A stretch of 64,000 nt of DNA from JACDAL01 sp963849115 (GCA_963849115.1 CAWKGK010000009.1:620001-684000), one strand, 5' to 3'; shown: positions 17,155 through 28,155, numbered from the stretch's first letter. Made by a program: numbers and translations. Notes: a model not told the origin generated them from the sequence alone.

Positions 17155-18128
17155 GCAGGGTCCTGGTCACCGGCGGCACGGGCGTGGTCGGTGCCGCGGT
17201 GGTGACGCGCCTGGTGGCTCAGGACAGGGAGGTGCGCGCGCTGGTGCGCAGCGATGACGGGGCGGCGCGAGTGAGCTCGTGGGGGGCGGAGCCGGTTGTT
17301 GGCGACGTGCTCGATGCCGACTCTATGTCTGTGGCCATGCGCGGCGTGGCGGTCGTCTACCACGTCGCCGGGCTCAACAGCCTGTGCCCCCGGGACCCGG
17401 CTTCCCTCTACGAGGTCAACGTCTCAGGCACTCGCAACGTGGTGGAAGCGGCCGCGCGCTCAGGTGTAGCTCGGCTGGTGCTGACCTCCTCGGGGGCCGC
17501 GATAGGAGAGTCCAAGAACAGCGTGGGCTCGGAGGTCTCCGAGCATAGAGGCAGCTTTCTCTCTCACTACGAGCGCTCCAAGCACCTCTCCGAGCGGCTT
17601 GCCTTCGACTTGGGCGCACGCTTTGGGCTCGAGGTCGTGGCCGTCAACCCCTGCTCCGTACAGGGTCCCGGCCGCTCCACCGGCACCGCCCGCATCCTCA
17701 GTGCCTGCATCGAGGGCAGGCTCAAACTGTTTCTCGACACCCGCCTGAGCATCGTCGACATCGACGACTGCGCCGAAGGACACCTGCTCGCCGAGCACAA
17801 GGGCGTCCCGGGTGAGCGCTACCTGCTGTGCGGTTCCACGCTCTCGAGCCGTGAGGCGTTGGAGCTCGTCACACGCCTCGCAGGCACCTCCCACGAGCCC
17901 CGCCTGGTGCCCGCGGCGGCGGCCTATGCGGCGGCGGCTTGCGCCGAAAGGGTCGCCCGGGTCTCGGGGAAGGATCTGAGCGTGTGCCGCGCCATGGTGA
18001 GAACGATCGCATTCGGGCACGCCTACGACGGCTCCCGGGCGAGCCGCGAGCTGGGACTCGTCTACACGCCGATCGAGGAAACCCTCAGGCGCACGATCGA
18101 CTGGCTTCGTGAGCAGAAGGCCGCGTAG
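17151..18128 (+). CDS. NAD-dependent epimerase/dehydratase (extended SDR)
   Basis: This 325-residue Rossmann-fold oxidoreductase shows the N-terminal nucleotide motif VTGGTGVVGAAVV, a VYHVAGLNS segment and the catalytic pair in HYERSKHLSE (Tyr-x3-Lys). It resembles dihydroflavonol-4-reductase-like and hopanoid-associated epimerase proteins. The substrate is not evident. It starts at a GTG overlapping the pgsA-like stop, so it may act in lipid or glycolipid metabolism, but that rests on position only. Confidence 0.82.
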   Translation: MSRVLVTGGTGVVGAAVVTRLVAQDREVRALVRSDDGAARVSSWGAEPVVGDVLDADSMSVAMRGVAVVYHVAGLNSLCPRDPASLYEVNVSGTRNVVEAAARSGVARLVLTSSGAAIGESKNSVGSEVSEHRGSFLSHYERSKHLSERLAFDLGARFGLEVVAVNPCSVQGPGRSTGTARILSACIEGRLKLFLDTRLSIVDIDDCAEGHLLAEHKGVPGERYLLCGSTLSSREALELVTRLAGTSHEPRLVPAAAAYAAAACAERVARVSGKDLSVCRAMVRTIAFGHAYDGSRASRELGLVYTPIEETLRRTIDWLREQKAA

Positions 18129-18140
18129 CCAGAAGGGGTT

Positions 18141-18398
18141 TCAGTGACTCTGGTGCCCTTCCTGTCCCGTAGCGAAGTCACCCTCGTGCACCTTGTCGGG
18201 CGTGTCCGGGGTGTCCTCCTGACCCTCTGAAAAGCGCCTGGGCTTCTCCTCGTCCTCCTCGTCGAGGGGATCGTCCTGGCCTTCGGCGTAGTTCCCCTCG
18301 TGCGTCTCCTCCGGAGAGTCCGGCTTGTGGTCCTGGCCCTCCTCGAAGCCGCCCTCCTCCGGCTGTTGCGGAGCGGCGGGCCGATCTCTGTCTGCCAT
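18141..18398 (-). CDS. Small, highly acidic protein with four [F/Y]xxGQ repeats
   Basis: This 85-residue protein is almost entirely charged or polar (Glu, Asp, Gln, Pro) with no predicted membrane segment or cysteine. It contains four spaced copies of an aromatic-x-x-Gly-Gln-acidic motif: GFEEGQD, NYAEGQD, RFSEGQE and DFATGQE. They are linked by Pro/Asp/Glu-rich spacers such as DSPEETHEG and DTPDKVHEG. It is probably disordered. The ATG at 18398 follows an AAGGGAGA site and abuts the stop of the next upstream gene (TAG then ATG). I do not recognise a function. Confidence 0.7.
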   Translation of the reverse strand: MADRDRPAAPQQPEEGGFEEGQDHKPDSPEETHEGNYAEGQDDPLDEEDEEKPRRFSEGQEDTPDTPDKVHEGDFATGQEGHQSH

Positions 18399-18755
18399 CT
18401 AGTCTCCCTTCCTCGCGCTGTGGGCTGCGGAGCCTTCCAGCAGTTGTGGCAGCGTACGCCAGAAGCGGCCGCGCGGTACGGCCTCCACGCCGGCGGCCCG
18501 GGCGGCGTCGCCGAGTGCTGTGTCTACGTGCGAGAAGAAACCGATCGTCCGTGCTCGGGGGGCCGGGCCAAGCCCGCCTAATCCGGGCTCGCCGGCTTCG
18601 TCGAGATCGACCACCACCAGCTCGGGAGCATGTTCGGCCAGCGCCCGACTGAGGTCGTCTACGCGTGTCGTAACCATCGTCCACCCGGCCCTGTCGGCGG
18701 CATCCGCCACCCGAGCCTTGGCGGCGAGATCACGGCTCGCGAGCAACAGCTTCAT
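18399..18755 (-). CDS. Receiver-like hypothetical protein
   Basis: This 118-residue protein begins KLLLASRDLAAKARVADAA and includes a hydrophobic strand ending in Asp (ELVVVDLDEAG), then a TIGFFSHVD strand. This layout resembles a response-regulator receiver fold or a degenerate one. The position of the usual phospho-acceptor Asp is compatible with VVVDLD, but the full acidic pocket is not obvious. It is co-directional with, and directly upstream of, the acidic repeat protein and divergent from ftsH, so the pair may form a small unit of unknown function. Confidence 0.6.
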   Translation of the reverse strand: MKLLLASRDLAAKARVADAADRAGWTMVTTRVDDLSRALAEHAPELVVVDLDEAGEPGLGGLGPAPRARTIGFFSHVDTALGDAARAAGVEAVPRGRFWRTLPQLLEGSAAHSARKGD

Positions 18756-18841
18756 GTCGAGAGCCTAGTGGAGATCGGGATCCGTCGCCGCGGCTCTGGA
18801 CCTGCCTCTCTGGCCGGCCCGACGGTGGCAACGATCACGGT

Positions 18842-18855
18842 GTGCGTATACACAC
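18842..18855. promoter_or_regulatory. Candidate palindromic operator in the ftsH divergent intergenic region
   Basis: A GTATAC core at 18846-18851 is flanked symmetrically by GTG and CAC, each one base away. A T5 run follows at 18857-18861. It lies between the receiver-like gene and ftsH and could bind a dimeric regulator. A weak terminator hairpin is the alternative reading. Confidence 0.3.
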
Positions 18856-18958
18856 GTTTTTCTGTGGGCAGAGGCCCGCGGTTCGCGTTTGCCACTGCGG
18901 GCTAGCCTGGGCGTGTCCCCGCGGCCGCAACCCCCGGCTCTTTGTCGGTTGCTCGGGG

Positions 18959-18964
18959 TACGCT
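18959..18964 (+). promoter_or_regulatory. Candidate -10 box of ftsH (leaderless)
   Basis: TACGCT fits TANNNT and ends 7 nt before the GTG at 18972, so transcription would begin at or very near the start codon. No ribosome site precedes this GTG, which agrees with a leaderless mRNA. Confidence 0.45.
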
Positions 18965-18971
18965 TTCGAGC

Positions 18972-20918
18972 GTGGACAACCCTCCAAACCAACGTGGCAC
19001 CTCTCCCAAGAAGAGGCTCGCCTCCAACAAGCCCGGCACCGGGCCGGGATCGGGCCCGGGTCCGTTCGAAGGCAACCGACGGTGGGTCTCGATCGCCTGG
19101 ATCGTGGGCGGGCTGCTGCTGCTCCTGTGGGCGGTGAATTCGCTCGCCGCGTCCTCTGAGGAGGTGCCGTTGTCCCGCCTGCTGGATCTCGTCGACCGCG
19201 GCCGGGTCAGCGAAGCAACGATCGGAACCGGGTCGGTGACCGGCACCTACAGCGCCGGTGAAGAAGAGAGGCGCTTCACCACCACGCTGCCCCCGGACTT
19301 CCAGACCAACCAACTCGTGCAGCGGCTGACCAAGCAGGGCGTGACGTTCTCGGGTTCGCAGCCGGGCTTGCTGACGCAGCTCCTGGTCGGGTTCGTGCCG
19401 TTTTTGATCTTCGGCGGCCTCATCTACTTCTTTGTGTTCCGGCGGGCGCGCCAGCAGCTCGGCGGCGGCGCCGGCGGGCCCCTGTCCCTCGGCAAGAACA
19501 AAGCCAAGCTCTACGACCGGACCGACCTCAAGACCACTTTCGCCGACGTCGCCGGCGTGGACGAGGTCGAAACAGAGCTCCAAGAGCTGGTCCTGTACCT
19601 GAAGTCCCCCGACAAGTTCAAGAAAGTAGGGGCGCGGATACCCAAGGGAGTGCTACTGGTGGGCCCGCCGGGCACGGGCAAGACACTTCTGGCGCGAGCC
19701 ATTGCAGGAGAGGCCCAGGTCCCGTTCTTCTACATCTCGGCGTCCGAGTTCATCGAGCTCTTTGTCGGGCTCGGCGCCGCCCGGGTGCGTGACCTCTTCC
19801 AGCAGGCGCGCCAGCGGGCCCCGGCGATCGTGTTCATCGACGAGATCGACTCCATCGGCCAGGCTCGCTCAGGGGCGGCGGGCTATCAGATGGGCTCCAA
19901 TCAGGAGCAGGAGCAAACCCTCCAACAGTTGCTCACCGAGATGGACGGCTTCGAGCCCAACTCCGGCGTCATCATCGTGGCAGCTTCCAACCGGCCTGAG
20001 GTCCTGGACCAAGCACTGCTGAGGCCGGGGCGCTTCGATCGCCAGATCCAGGTCAACCTGCCCGACATCAGGGGGCGCTCCGAGATACTCGAGATCCACG
20101 CCCGCGACGTCAAGATGGGGACGGGCATCGACCTCAAGGTCCTGGCTCGGCGCACGCCGGGTTTCTCCGGGGCTCAGCTTGCCAACGTAATAAACGAGGG
20201 AGCCCTGCTGGCGGCGCGGGGGAACCGGGAGGTCGTCGAGATGCAAGACCTCGAGAACGCCATTGACCGCGTGACCGCGGGGCTCGAGCGCCGCTCTCAA
20301 GTGCTATCGGATCGTGAGCGCAAGCTGGTTGCTTTCCACGAGCTCGGCCACGCGCTTGTGGCTCGCTTCGTCGAGCATGCCGACCCGGTACATCGGGTCT
20401 CGATCATCCCCCGCGGCATCGGCGCGCTCGGCTACACGCAGCAGCTTCCCGACGAAGAGCGTTACCTCATGTCCGAGCCCGAGTTGCGGGACCGCATAGC
20501 GGTCCTGCTGGGGGGCCGAGCCGCCGAGGAGACGGTGTTCGGATTCGCCACCACCGGCGCCCAGGACGACCTCAAGAAAGCTACCGAGATCGCCCGGCGC
20601 ATGGTCATGGAGTTCGGCATGTCGCAGAAGGTCGGCCCCATCAACATCTCCGAGCAGGGGGCCCGTTTCCTGGCGCCCATGTTCCGGCGGGGCGACGATG
20701 TCTCCGATGAAACCGAGGTTGCGATCGACCGGGAGGTCAAGTCGATCCTGATCGAGGGACAGGAGAAGGCGCGCCGCATCCTCATTGAACGCCGAACAGA
20801 CCTCGACGAGCTGTCCGAGGTCCTGCTCGAGCGCGAGACCCTCGACCGGGCCGACCTCGACCGCCACTTCTCGCCGGACGGGACCGCGGAGCTGGAGAGG
20901 AAAACGGCGGAACTCTAG
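18972..20918 (+). CDS. ftsH: ATP-dependent zinc metalloprotease FtsH
   Basis: This membrane-bound AAA+ protease degrades misfolded and regulatory membrane proteins. From the GTG at 18972 it has 648 residues. There is a basic, Gly/Pro-rich N-terminus, a membrane helix at about 39-56, a short extracytoplasmic domain and a second helix at about 135-156. The AAA module has Walker A GPPGTGKT (231-238) and Walker B IVFIDEID. The zinc site is HELGH (456-460), where most homologues have HEAGH. A longer frame from TTG 18942 exists, but a TACGCT box would then lie inside the gene. The AAA and protease domains are complete. Confidence 0.93.
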   Translation: MDNPPNQRGTSPKKRLASNKPGTGPGSGPGPFEGNRRWVSIAWIVGGLLLLLWAVNSLAASSEEVPLSRLLDLVDRGRVSEATIGTGSVTGTYSAGEEERRFTTTLPPDFQTNQLVQRLTKQGVTFSGSQPGLLTQLLVGFVPFLIFGGLIYFFVFRRARQQLGGGAGGPLSLGKNKAKLYDRTDLKTTFADVAGVDEVETELQELVLYLKSPDKFKKVGARIPKGVLLVGPPGTGKTLLARAIAGEAQVPFFYISASEFIELFVGLGAARVRDLFQQARQRAPAIVFIDEIDSIGQARSGAAGYQMGSNQEQEQTLQQLLTEMDGFEPNSGVIIVAASNRPEVLDQALLRPGRFDRQIQVNLPDIRGRSEILEIHARDVKMGTGIDLKVLARRTPGFSGAQLANVINEGALLAARGNREVVEMQDLENAIDRVTAGLERRSQVLSDRERKLVAFHELGHALVARFVEHADPVHRVSIIPRGIGALGYTQQLPDEERYLMSEPELRDRIAVLLGGRAAEETVFGFATTGAQDDLKKATEIARRMVMEFGMSQKVGPINISEQGARFLAPMFRRGDDVSDETEVAIDREVKSILIEGQEKARRILIERRTDLDELSEVLLERETLDRADLDRHFSPDGTAELERKTAEL

Positions 20919-20969
20919 CCGCTGCCCTCGCCGAGTGATGGTTGATGGTTGCTATGCAGCCGGTTCGTA

Positions 20970-21578
20970 TCACTTGGCTAGAGGGGTGCGGCCCTCCTCG
21001 GCTCGCAGCGCCCGCATTGCCCACACCGTCCGGGTCACCGACGTGAGCGCACCCAGGCCCGCTAGCAGCAGCAGGCCAGGCGCAATCCAGCCGAGCAGGG
21101 CAGAGGCCATGATTATCAACATCCGGGCGTCGCGAGTGGCGACCCCGTCGGGACAATCCACGCCCACCGACTGGGCTCGCGCCCTCGTGTAGCTCACCAA
21201 GAAGGAGCCCGCCAGGGCAAGGGCGGCGGGACCCCCGTAGAGCTCCAGATCCGAGAATGCAAGGCCCAGTATCAACGCCGCGTCGGTCCAGCGGTCCAGC
21301 ACGCTGTCGAGGAAGGCCCCCGCGGGTGAGGTCCTGCCCTGGAGCCTCGCCATGTCTCCGTCGGCGCAGTCGGCGATCTGTCCCACCAGGGCCAGAACGA
21401 CTCCGGCCGTGTAGGCGTGGAACAGGAAGGCTATCCCGCCGGCCCCGGTCACCAGCGCACTGAGAATCGTCACCTGATTGGGAGTGAAATGCGTGCGGGC
21501 GAGCCACCCTGCCAGGGGGCGCGATACCGGCCGGTAGAGATAGCGCGTCAAGGGATAGTTGAAATCTACGCGCAGCAT
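20970..21578 (-). CDS. CDP-alcohol phosphatidyltransferase family protein
   Basis: This is a 202-residue membrane protein of the CDP-alcohol phosphotransferase family. The motif DCADGDMARLQGRTSPAGAF followed by LDSVLDRWTD supplies the metal-binding aspartates. The N-terminal THFTPNQVTILSAL is typical of archaetidyl- or phosphatidyl-inositol-phosphate-synthase-like members. The ATG at 21578 follows GGGGAGGG, so I reject the longer upstream frame. It is convergent with ftsH and divergent from clpB. This is one of three such enzymes in the window, and the alcohol acceptor is unknown. Confidence 0.82.
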   Translation of the reverse strand: MLRVDFNYPLTRYLYRPVSRPLAGWLARTHFTPNQVTILSALVTGAGGIAFLFHAYTAGVVLALVGQIADCADGDMARLQGRTSPAGAFLDSVLDRWTDAALILGLAFSDLELYGGPAALALAGSFLVSYTRARAQSVGVDCPDGVATRDARMLIIMASALLGWIAPGLLLLAGLGALTSVTRTVWAMRALRAEEGRTPLAK

Positions 21579-21680
21579 TCGCCCTCCCCTCTGGCGCGAG
21601 CGGACGAGGGGACAACCCCTCCCGATGACCGGAGAGTAAAGATTACCGCCTTGTGAGGAAGGATCAGGCCGAGTGGATCG

Positions 21681-21717
21681 TTGATAGAGATACACTTAGA
21701 TTTTCTATCATCTTAGA
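21681..21717 (+). promoter_or_regulatory. AT-rich clpB promoter region with inverted and direct repeats
   Basis: TGATAGA (21682-21688) and TCTATCA (21704-21710) are exact inverted repeats 22 bp centre to centre, about two helical turns. CTTAGA occurs twice (21695-21700 and 21712-21717). TTGATA at 21681 with TCTATC or TATCAT downstream could serve as -35 and -10. The HAIR sequence bound by HspR is not present. A heat-shock regulator site is inferred from position. Confidence 0.45.
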
Positions 21718-21766
21718 GCGCATGAACGACCGAGCGATTAGCGAATGAGAAGGGTAAGGGGCAGAC

Positions 21767-24361
<2,595 letters not shown>

Positions 24362-24399
24362 GAGAGCGGCGGGCGCGAGCCGGTATAGCCTCGGCTGCG

Positions 24400-24531
24400 A
24401 TGGGTGCTGAGATCTTGGTCCTTCGCTGCCGCCGCTGCGGAGACGTCTTCGTTGTCCACGAGGGCGAGCACGCGCCTTGCCCCAGTTGCGGGTGCGAGGT
24501 GGCCGACATCGCCCGGGAGCCGTTGTTGTAG
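24400..24531 (+). CDS. 43-residue zinc-ribbon microprotein
   Basis: This is a short but convincing frame. It reads M-G-A-E-I-L-V-L-R then CRRCGDVF, a central VVHEGEHAP, then CPSCGCEV, ending P-L-L. Two CxxC knuckles 13 residues apart form a zinc ribbon. It lies in the 169-bp gap after clpB, and its TAG stop shares one base with the GTG of the next gene, so the two are coupled. No function can be assigned. Confidence 0.6.
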   Translation: MGAEILVLRCRRCGDVFVVHEGEHAPCPSCGCEVADIAREPLL

Positions 24532-25478
24532 TGGCAGCCCGCATCGCAGTGCTCGGAGACAAGTCACCCGCCGGCGATCCTCCGGACGATGAGCTGTTCG
24601 ACGCGGTCCGGCGCGGCGGCGGCGAGATAGCCGATGCGGAGAAGGCGGACGGCATCGTGTGGGTGGATCCCTCCGACCCGGACGGCCTCAATCAGGCCTT
24701 AGAGCGCTCGCCCGCCCGGTGGGTGCAGCTTCCGTTCGCAGGAATCGAGCCGTTCGTTTCAGCCGGCGTCATCGACGAGGGTCACGCGTGGACTTGTGCC
24801 AAGGGCATCTACGGCGAGTCCTGTGCCGAACACGCGCTCGCGTTCATGCTTGTGGCGTGGCATCGCATGCACGATCACATCGGCGCTACTCGCTGGCACC
24901 CCGAGGACTCGAGCTCCACAGAGCGGCGCTTCCACGGCCAGGCGAAGGTCGCCATCGTGGGCACCGGGGGCATCGGGGGGTCTTTGGCCTCGATGCTCGA
25001 GCCTTTCGACGCGCACGTAATCGGTGTCAACCGCTCCGGCCGGCCCCTGGCGGGGGCTCAGAGGACGGTGGTGGTGGCGGAGCTTTCAGAGGTGATCTCA
25101 GAGGTCGATTTCGTCGTTTTGGCGGCCGCCACTACCTCCGAGACAGAGGGTCTCCTAGACGAGGCGATGTTTGCCCGCATGAATGCCAGCGCCTGGTTGA
25201 TCAACGTCGCCCGAGGAGCGCTGGTCGATACCGACGCTCTCGTCGATGCGCTCCAGCGCAGGGTGATCGCCGGGGCCGCGCTCGACGTCACCACTCCCGA
25301 GCCGCTGCCCGAGGGCCATCCTCTGTGGGAGCTGGATGACTGCATCATCACGCCACACATCGCCAACACATGGGTGATGGGCCTGCCCGCATTGTGCAGT
25401 CTCATCGAGCGCAACGTCGCCCACTTCGTTGCGGGAGAGCCGCTCGAGGCGACGGTAGATCCCAAGCTCGGGTACTGA
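24531..25478 (+). CDS. D-isomer-specific 2-hydroxyacid dehydrogenase family protein
   Basis: This 315-residue NAD(P)-dependent oxidoreductase interconverts a 2-keto acid and a D-2-hydroxy acid. The Rossmann motif GTGGIGGSLASML is near residue 143. The catalytic triad pieces are NVARGALVD (Arg), TTPEPLPEGHPLW (Glu) and ITPHIANTW (His). The N-terminal half is less conserved. The GTG at 24531 overlaps the stop of the zinc-ribbon microprotein. An aldose epimerase follows after 6 bp. The substrate is unknown. Confidence 0.86.
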   Translation: MAARIAVLGDKSPAGDPPDDELFDAVRRGGGEIADAEKADGIVWVDPSDPDGLNQALERSPARWVQLPFAGIEPFVSAGVIDEGHAWTCAKGIYGESCAEHALAFMLVAWHRMHDHIGATRWHPEDSSSTERRFHGQAKVAIVGTGGIGGSLASMLEPFDAHVIGVNRSGRPLAGAQRTVVVAELSEVISEVDFVVLAAATTSETEGLLDEAMFARMNASAWLINVARGALVDTDALVDALQRRVIAGAALDVTTPEPLPEGHPLWELDDCIITPHIANTWVMGLPALCSLIERNVAHFVAGEPLEATVDPKLGY

Positions 25479-25484
25479 CCAAAG

Positions 25485-26402
25485 GTGAGCTTGCTGCCCT
25501 CTGGGCGCCAGCACGTCATTGAGCACGGCCCCCAGCGCGCCGTCGTGACAGAAGTCGGAGCGACTCTGCGCAGCTACACGGTGGATGGGATCGAGCTGCT
25601 CGATACCTTTGCCGAGGAGGCCATGAGTGACTACAGCCGCGGGCAGGTCCTGGCGCCGTGGCCCAACCGCATCGACCACGGCCGCTACTCGTTCGCCGGG
25701 CGCGACAGGCAACTGGCCCTCACTGAACCCGAGCGGGACAACGCCATTCACGGGCTCGTCCGCTGGCTCCCGTTTATTGAGGGGTCCTCCCAGGCCGGGA
25801 GCGTGCGGCTGTCGTGCGCGCTTTATCCCCAGAAGGGCTACGAGTTCTCGCTCCTGATCGACATCACCTACGCGCTGACCGGCCTGGGACTCGAGGTCCA
25901 GCTCAATGTCCACAACCGCGGCACCGAGCCGGCCCCTGTTGGCGCCGGATACCACCCCTACCTCGCTGCAGGATCCGGAAGGGTGGATGACGTGCAGGTA
26001 CGCATGGGGGCCGCAACGGTTCTCACCACCAACGACCGTCTCATCCCGACCGGCGAGGCTCCAGTTCGGGGCACAGACCTGGATTTCACATTGATGCGGC
26101 GTCTCGGCGACACCCGCCTCGATCACTGCTTCACCGACCTCAGTCGGGATAACGACGGCATGGTACGGGTAGAGTTCGCTCCTCCGAGTCGCCCGGGAGT
26201 TGTCCTGTTCATGGACGAGCAGCACGACTACATACAGGTCTTTACTGGCGATGCAATCGGAGACGAGAGCCGGCGGCGACGCGGATTGGCGGTCGAGCCG
26301 ATGACCTGCGCCCCCGATGCCTTCAACAACGGCAGGGGGCTGCGCGTGTTGGAGCCCGGGGAGTCATTCGTCAGTCGCTGGGGGATCGGCACCATTGCCT
26401 AG
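25485..26402 (+). CDS. Aldose 1-epimerase family protein
   Basis: This 305-residue galactose-mutarotase-fold protein includes APWPNRIDHGRYSFAG, the histidine segment NAIHGLVRWLPF and GAGYHPYLA, whose His residues correspond to the mutarotase active site. It should interconvert sugar anomers or hexose-6-phosphate anomers. The start is GTG 25485, a few bases after the dehydrogenase stop, so the two probably form an operon. Nothing else nearby identifies the sugar. Confidence 0.85.
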   Translation: MSLLPSGRQHVIEHGPQRAVVTEVGATLRSYTVDGIELLDTFAEEAMSDYSRGQVLAPWPNRIDHGRYSFAGRDRQLALTEPERDNAIHGLVRWLPFIEGSSQAGSVRLSCALYPQKGYEFSLLIDITYALTGLGLEVQLNVHNRGTEPAPVGAGYHPYLAAGSGRVDDVQVRMGAATVLTTNDRLIPTGEAPVRGTDLDFTLMRRLGDTRLDHCFTDLSRDNDGMVRVEFAPPSRPGVVLFMDEQHDYIQVFTGDAIGDESRRRRGLAVEPMTCAPDAFNNGRGLRVLEPGESFVSRWGIGTIA

Positions 26403-26424
26403 AGCCTGACGGCAGCGTGGGCTC

Positions 26425-26430
26425 TAAACT
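26425..26430 (+). promoter_or_regulatory. Candidate -10 box of the lipoprotein gene (leaderless)
   Basis: TAAACT fits TANNNT and ends 7 nt before the ATG at 26438. No ribosome site is visible before that ATG, so a leaderless transcript is the simplest reading. Confidence 0.4.
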
Positions 26431-26437
26431 CTATTCA

Positions 26438-27004
26438 ATGAAGAGAGTGGGATTGCTACTGGCTGCGGTATCACTCGCGGCCGCGTGTGAGGCGGCGCCG
26501 CCCGAGTTCGAGCTTGCGCGGCCCGCTCAGCAGTCGCCGGTCGCCATCAATGAAAAGAGCGCGGCCTCGCCAAGAGCGCCGCTATCGATCGAGGGCGGCC
26601 CGCGTACCCATCCGGCGATGAGCAACGCGGTCGCGGAGATCAAGCGGCTGCACCTGTGGCGAAGAATGACGTCGCATCTGACCCGATTGCGCATTCGTGC
26701 TCGCCCGGGGGTGAGCGCAGTCCCGCGGGACCGGCACCTGGCCGACTCCCTCTATCGTCCCACCAGGAAGAGAGACGGCCGTTACTGCCGGGTGACGTTC
26801 TATCCGAGGGCGATGAGGGACGACCTTGCAAAGCAGCGCTACTACTACTCTCAGGACCGCCTTCCGGAGGAGCCGCCGACGATGGACGAGTTCTGGGTTG
26901 CGATCCTGGCCCACGAGCTGGCCCACTGCCGCGATCACCACCGGAGCGAGAAGATTGCCCTGCAGGTCGAGCGCCGGGTGTTGCGGCGCCTCCGCAGCCG
27001 CTGA
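26438..27004 (+). CDS. Lipoprotein with an HExxH metallopeptidase motif
   Basis: This is a 188-residue predicted lipoprotein. The signal peptide KRVGLLLAAVSLAAAC ends in a lipobox (LAAAC), so the mature protein would be lipidated and outside the membrane. Near residue 157 it has ILAHELAHCRDHHRSEK, an HExxH zinc site, preceded by a WVA helix. No other domain is recognised. The ATG at 26438 is favoured by the -10 box just upstream and the signal peptide. It may be a small secreted gluzincin, or a binding protein that keeps the fold. Confidence 0.72.
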   Translation: MKRVGLLLAAVSLAAACEAAPPEFELARPAQQSPVAINEKSAASPRAPLSIEGGPRTHPAMSNAVAEIKRLHLWRRMTSHLTRLRIRARPGVSAVPRDRHLADSLYRPTRKRDGRYCRVTFYPRAMRDDLAKQRYYYSQDRLPEEPPTMDEFWVAILAHELAHCRDHHRSEKIALQVERRVLRRLRSR

Positions 27005-27120
27005 AGCTGCCGGGCCGGGCCGGACCGGCGAGGCGAGCTCTCGTCTCAGCCCCCTCGGGCCGTCGGCGTAGGATGCCCTCACGGAGTGAGTCGCTCGTAG
27101 TCGCTCGTAAAGGGGGAGCC

Positions 27121-28122
27121 ATGAAGAAGCTCATCAATCGCCCGGAAGACGTGGTCTTGGAATCGCTCCAAGGGGCCGCACACGCACACTCAGGTCATGT
27201 ACGCGTCAACTTCGATCCCTACTACGTGGCGCGGGCGGACGCTCCGGTAAGTGGGAAGGTCGCCCTCGTCTCGGGGGGCGGCTCCGGGCACGAGCCGATG
27301 CACGGAGGTTTCGTCGGCATGGGGATGCTGGATGCCGCCTGTCCCGGCGAGATGTTCACCTCACCCACGCCCGATCAGATGCTTGAAGCCACCAGGGCGG
27401 TCGGCGGCGGCGCGGGGGTTGTGCACATCGTCAAGAACTACACGGGCGACGTCCTGAACTTCGAGATGGCTGCAGACCTGGCCAAAGAGGAGTCGATCGA
27501 AGTCGAGGCGGTCGTGATCGACGACGACGTCGCCGTCAAAGACAGCCTCTACACCGCAGGTCGCCGGGGAGTCGGCACAACTGTGCTGGCAGAGAAAATC
27601 TGCGGGGCGGCGGCGGAACAAGGTCGCTCGCTCAAAGAGGTGGCAGACATCTGTCGAACTGTTAACTCTCGTGGCCGCAGCATGGGCATGGCTCTAACAT
27701 CCTGCACAGTCCCTGCCGCAGGAGAGCCAACTTTTGAGCTCGGCGACGATGAGATGGAGATCGGCATCGGCATTCACGGCGAGCCGGGTCGCGAGCGCGC
27801 TCCGCTGGCTCCTGCCAAAGAGGTAGTGGAGCGTCTCGCCGAGCCCATCGTGAGCGACCTTCCATTCGAGCGCGGCGACGAGGTGCTGGCCTTTGTCAAC
27901 TCGATGGGCGGGACACCGCTGATCGAGCTATACGTGCTCTACAACGATCTCGTCGCCTTCCTCGACGGCAAGGGTTTGAAGATCACTCGCAACCTGATCG
28001 GTCCCTACATAACGTCCTTGGAGATGGCGGGCTGCTCGATCACGCTGCTCAAGCTCGACGACGAGTTGACGAAGCTGTGGGACGCTCCGGTCAATACCCC
28101 CGGTCTGCGCTGGGGCGCGTGA
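27121..28122 (+). CDS. dhaK: Dihydroxyacetone kinase subunit DhaK
   Basis: This 333-residue subunit binds dihydroxyacetone covalently. The Dha-binding GGGSGHEPMHGGFVG contains His57, Asp110 lies in NYTGDV, and His219 in IGIHGEPG aligns with the His that forms the hemiaminal in E. coli DhaK. The ATG at 27121 follows AAAGGGGGAG. It is the first gene of dhaKLM, in which the phosphate comes from PEP via DhaM. A TAGGAT box at 27069-27074 may be the -10 element, leaving a leader of about 40 nt that contains the direct repeat TCGCTCGTA. Confidence 0.95.
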   Translation: MKKLINRPEDVVLESLQGAAHAHSGHVRVNFDPYYVARADAPVSGKVALVSGGGSGHEPMHGGFVGMGMLDAACPGEMFTSPTPDQMLEATRAVGGGAGVVHIVKNYTGDVLNFEMAADLAKEESIEVEAVVIDDDVAVKDSLYTAGRRGVGTTVLAEKICGAAAEQGRSLKEVADICRTVNSRGRSMGMALTSCTVPAAGEPTFELGDDEMEIGIGIHGEPGRERAPLAPAKEVVERLAEPIVSDLPFERGDEVLAFVNSMGGTPLIELYVLYNDLVAFLDGKGLKITRNLIGPYITSLEMAGCSITLLKLDDELTKLWDAPVNTPGLRWGA

Positions 28123-28155
28123 CCTCGCAAGGATCAGGCGGAGGAGGATGATGAA

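Noticed and set aside
21661..21766. HspR HAIR site before clpB
   Set aside because: The CTTGAGT-N7-ACTCAAG sequence is not present; only other repeats were found.
27005..27120. Riboswitch before dhaK
   Set aside because: The short leader has only a 9-bp direct repeat and no fold or conserved motif of a known riboswitch.
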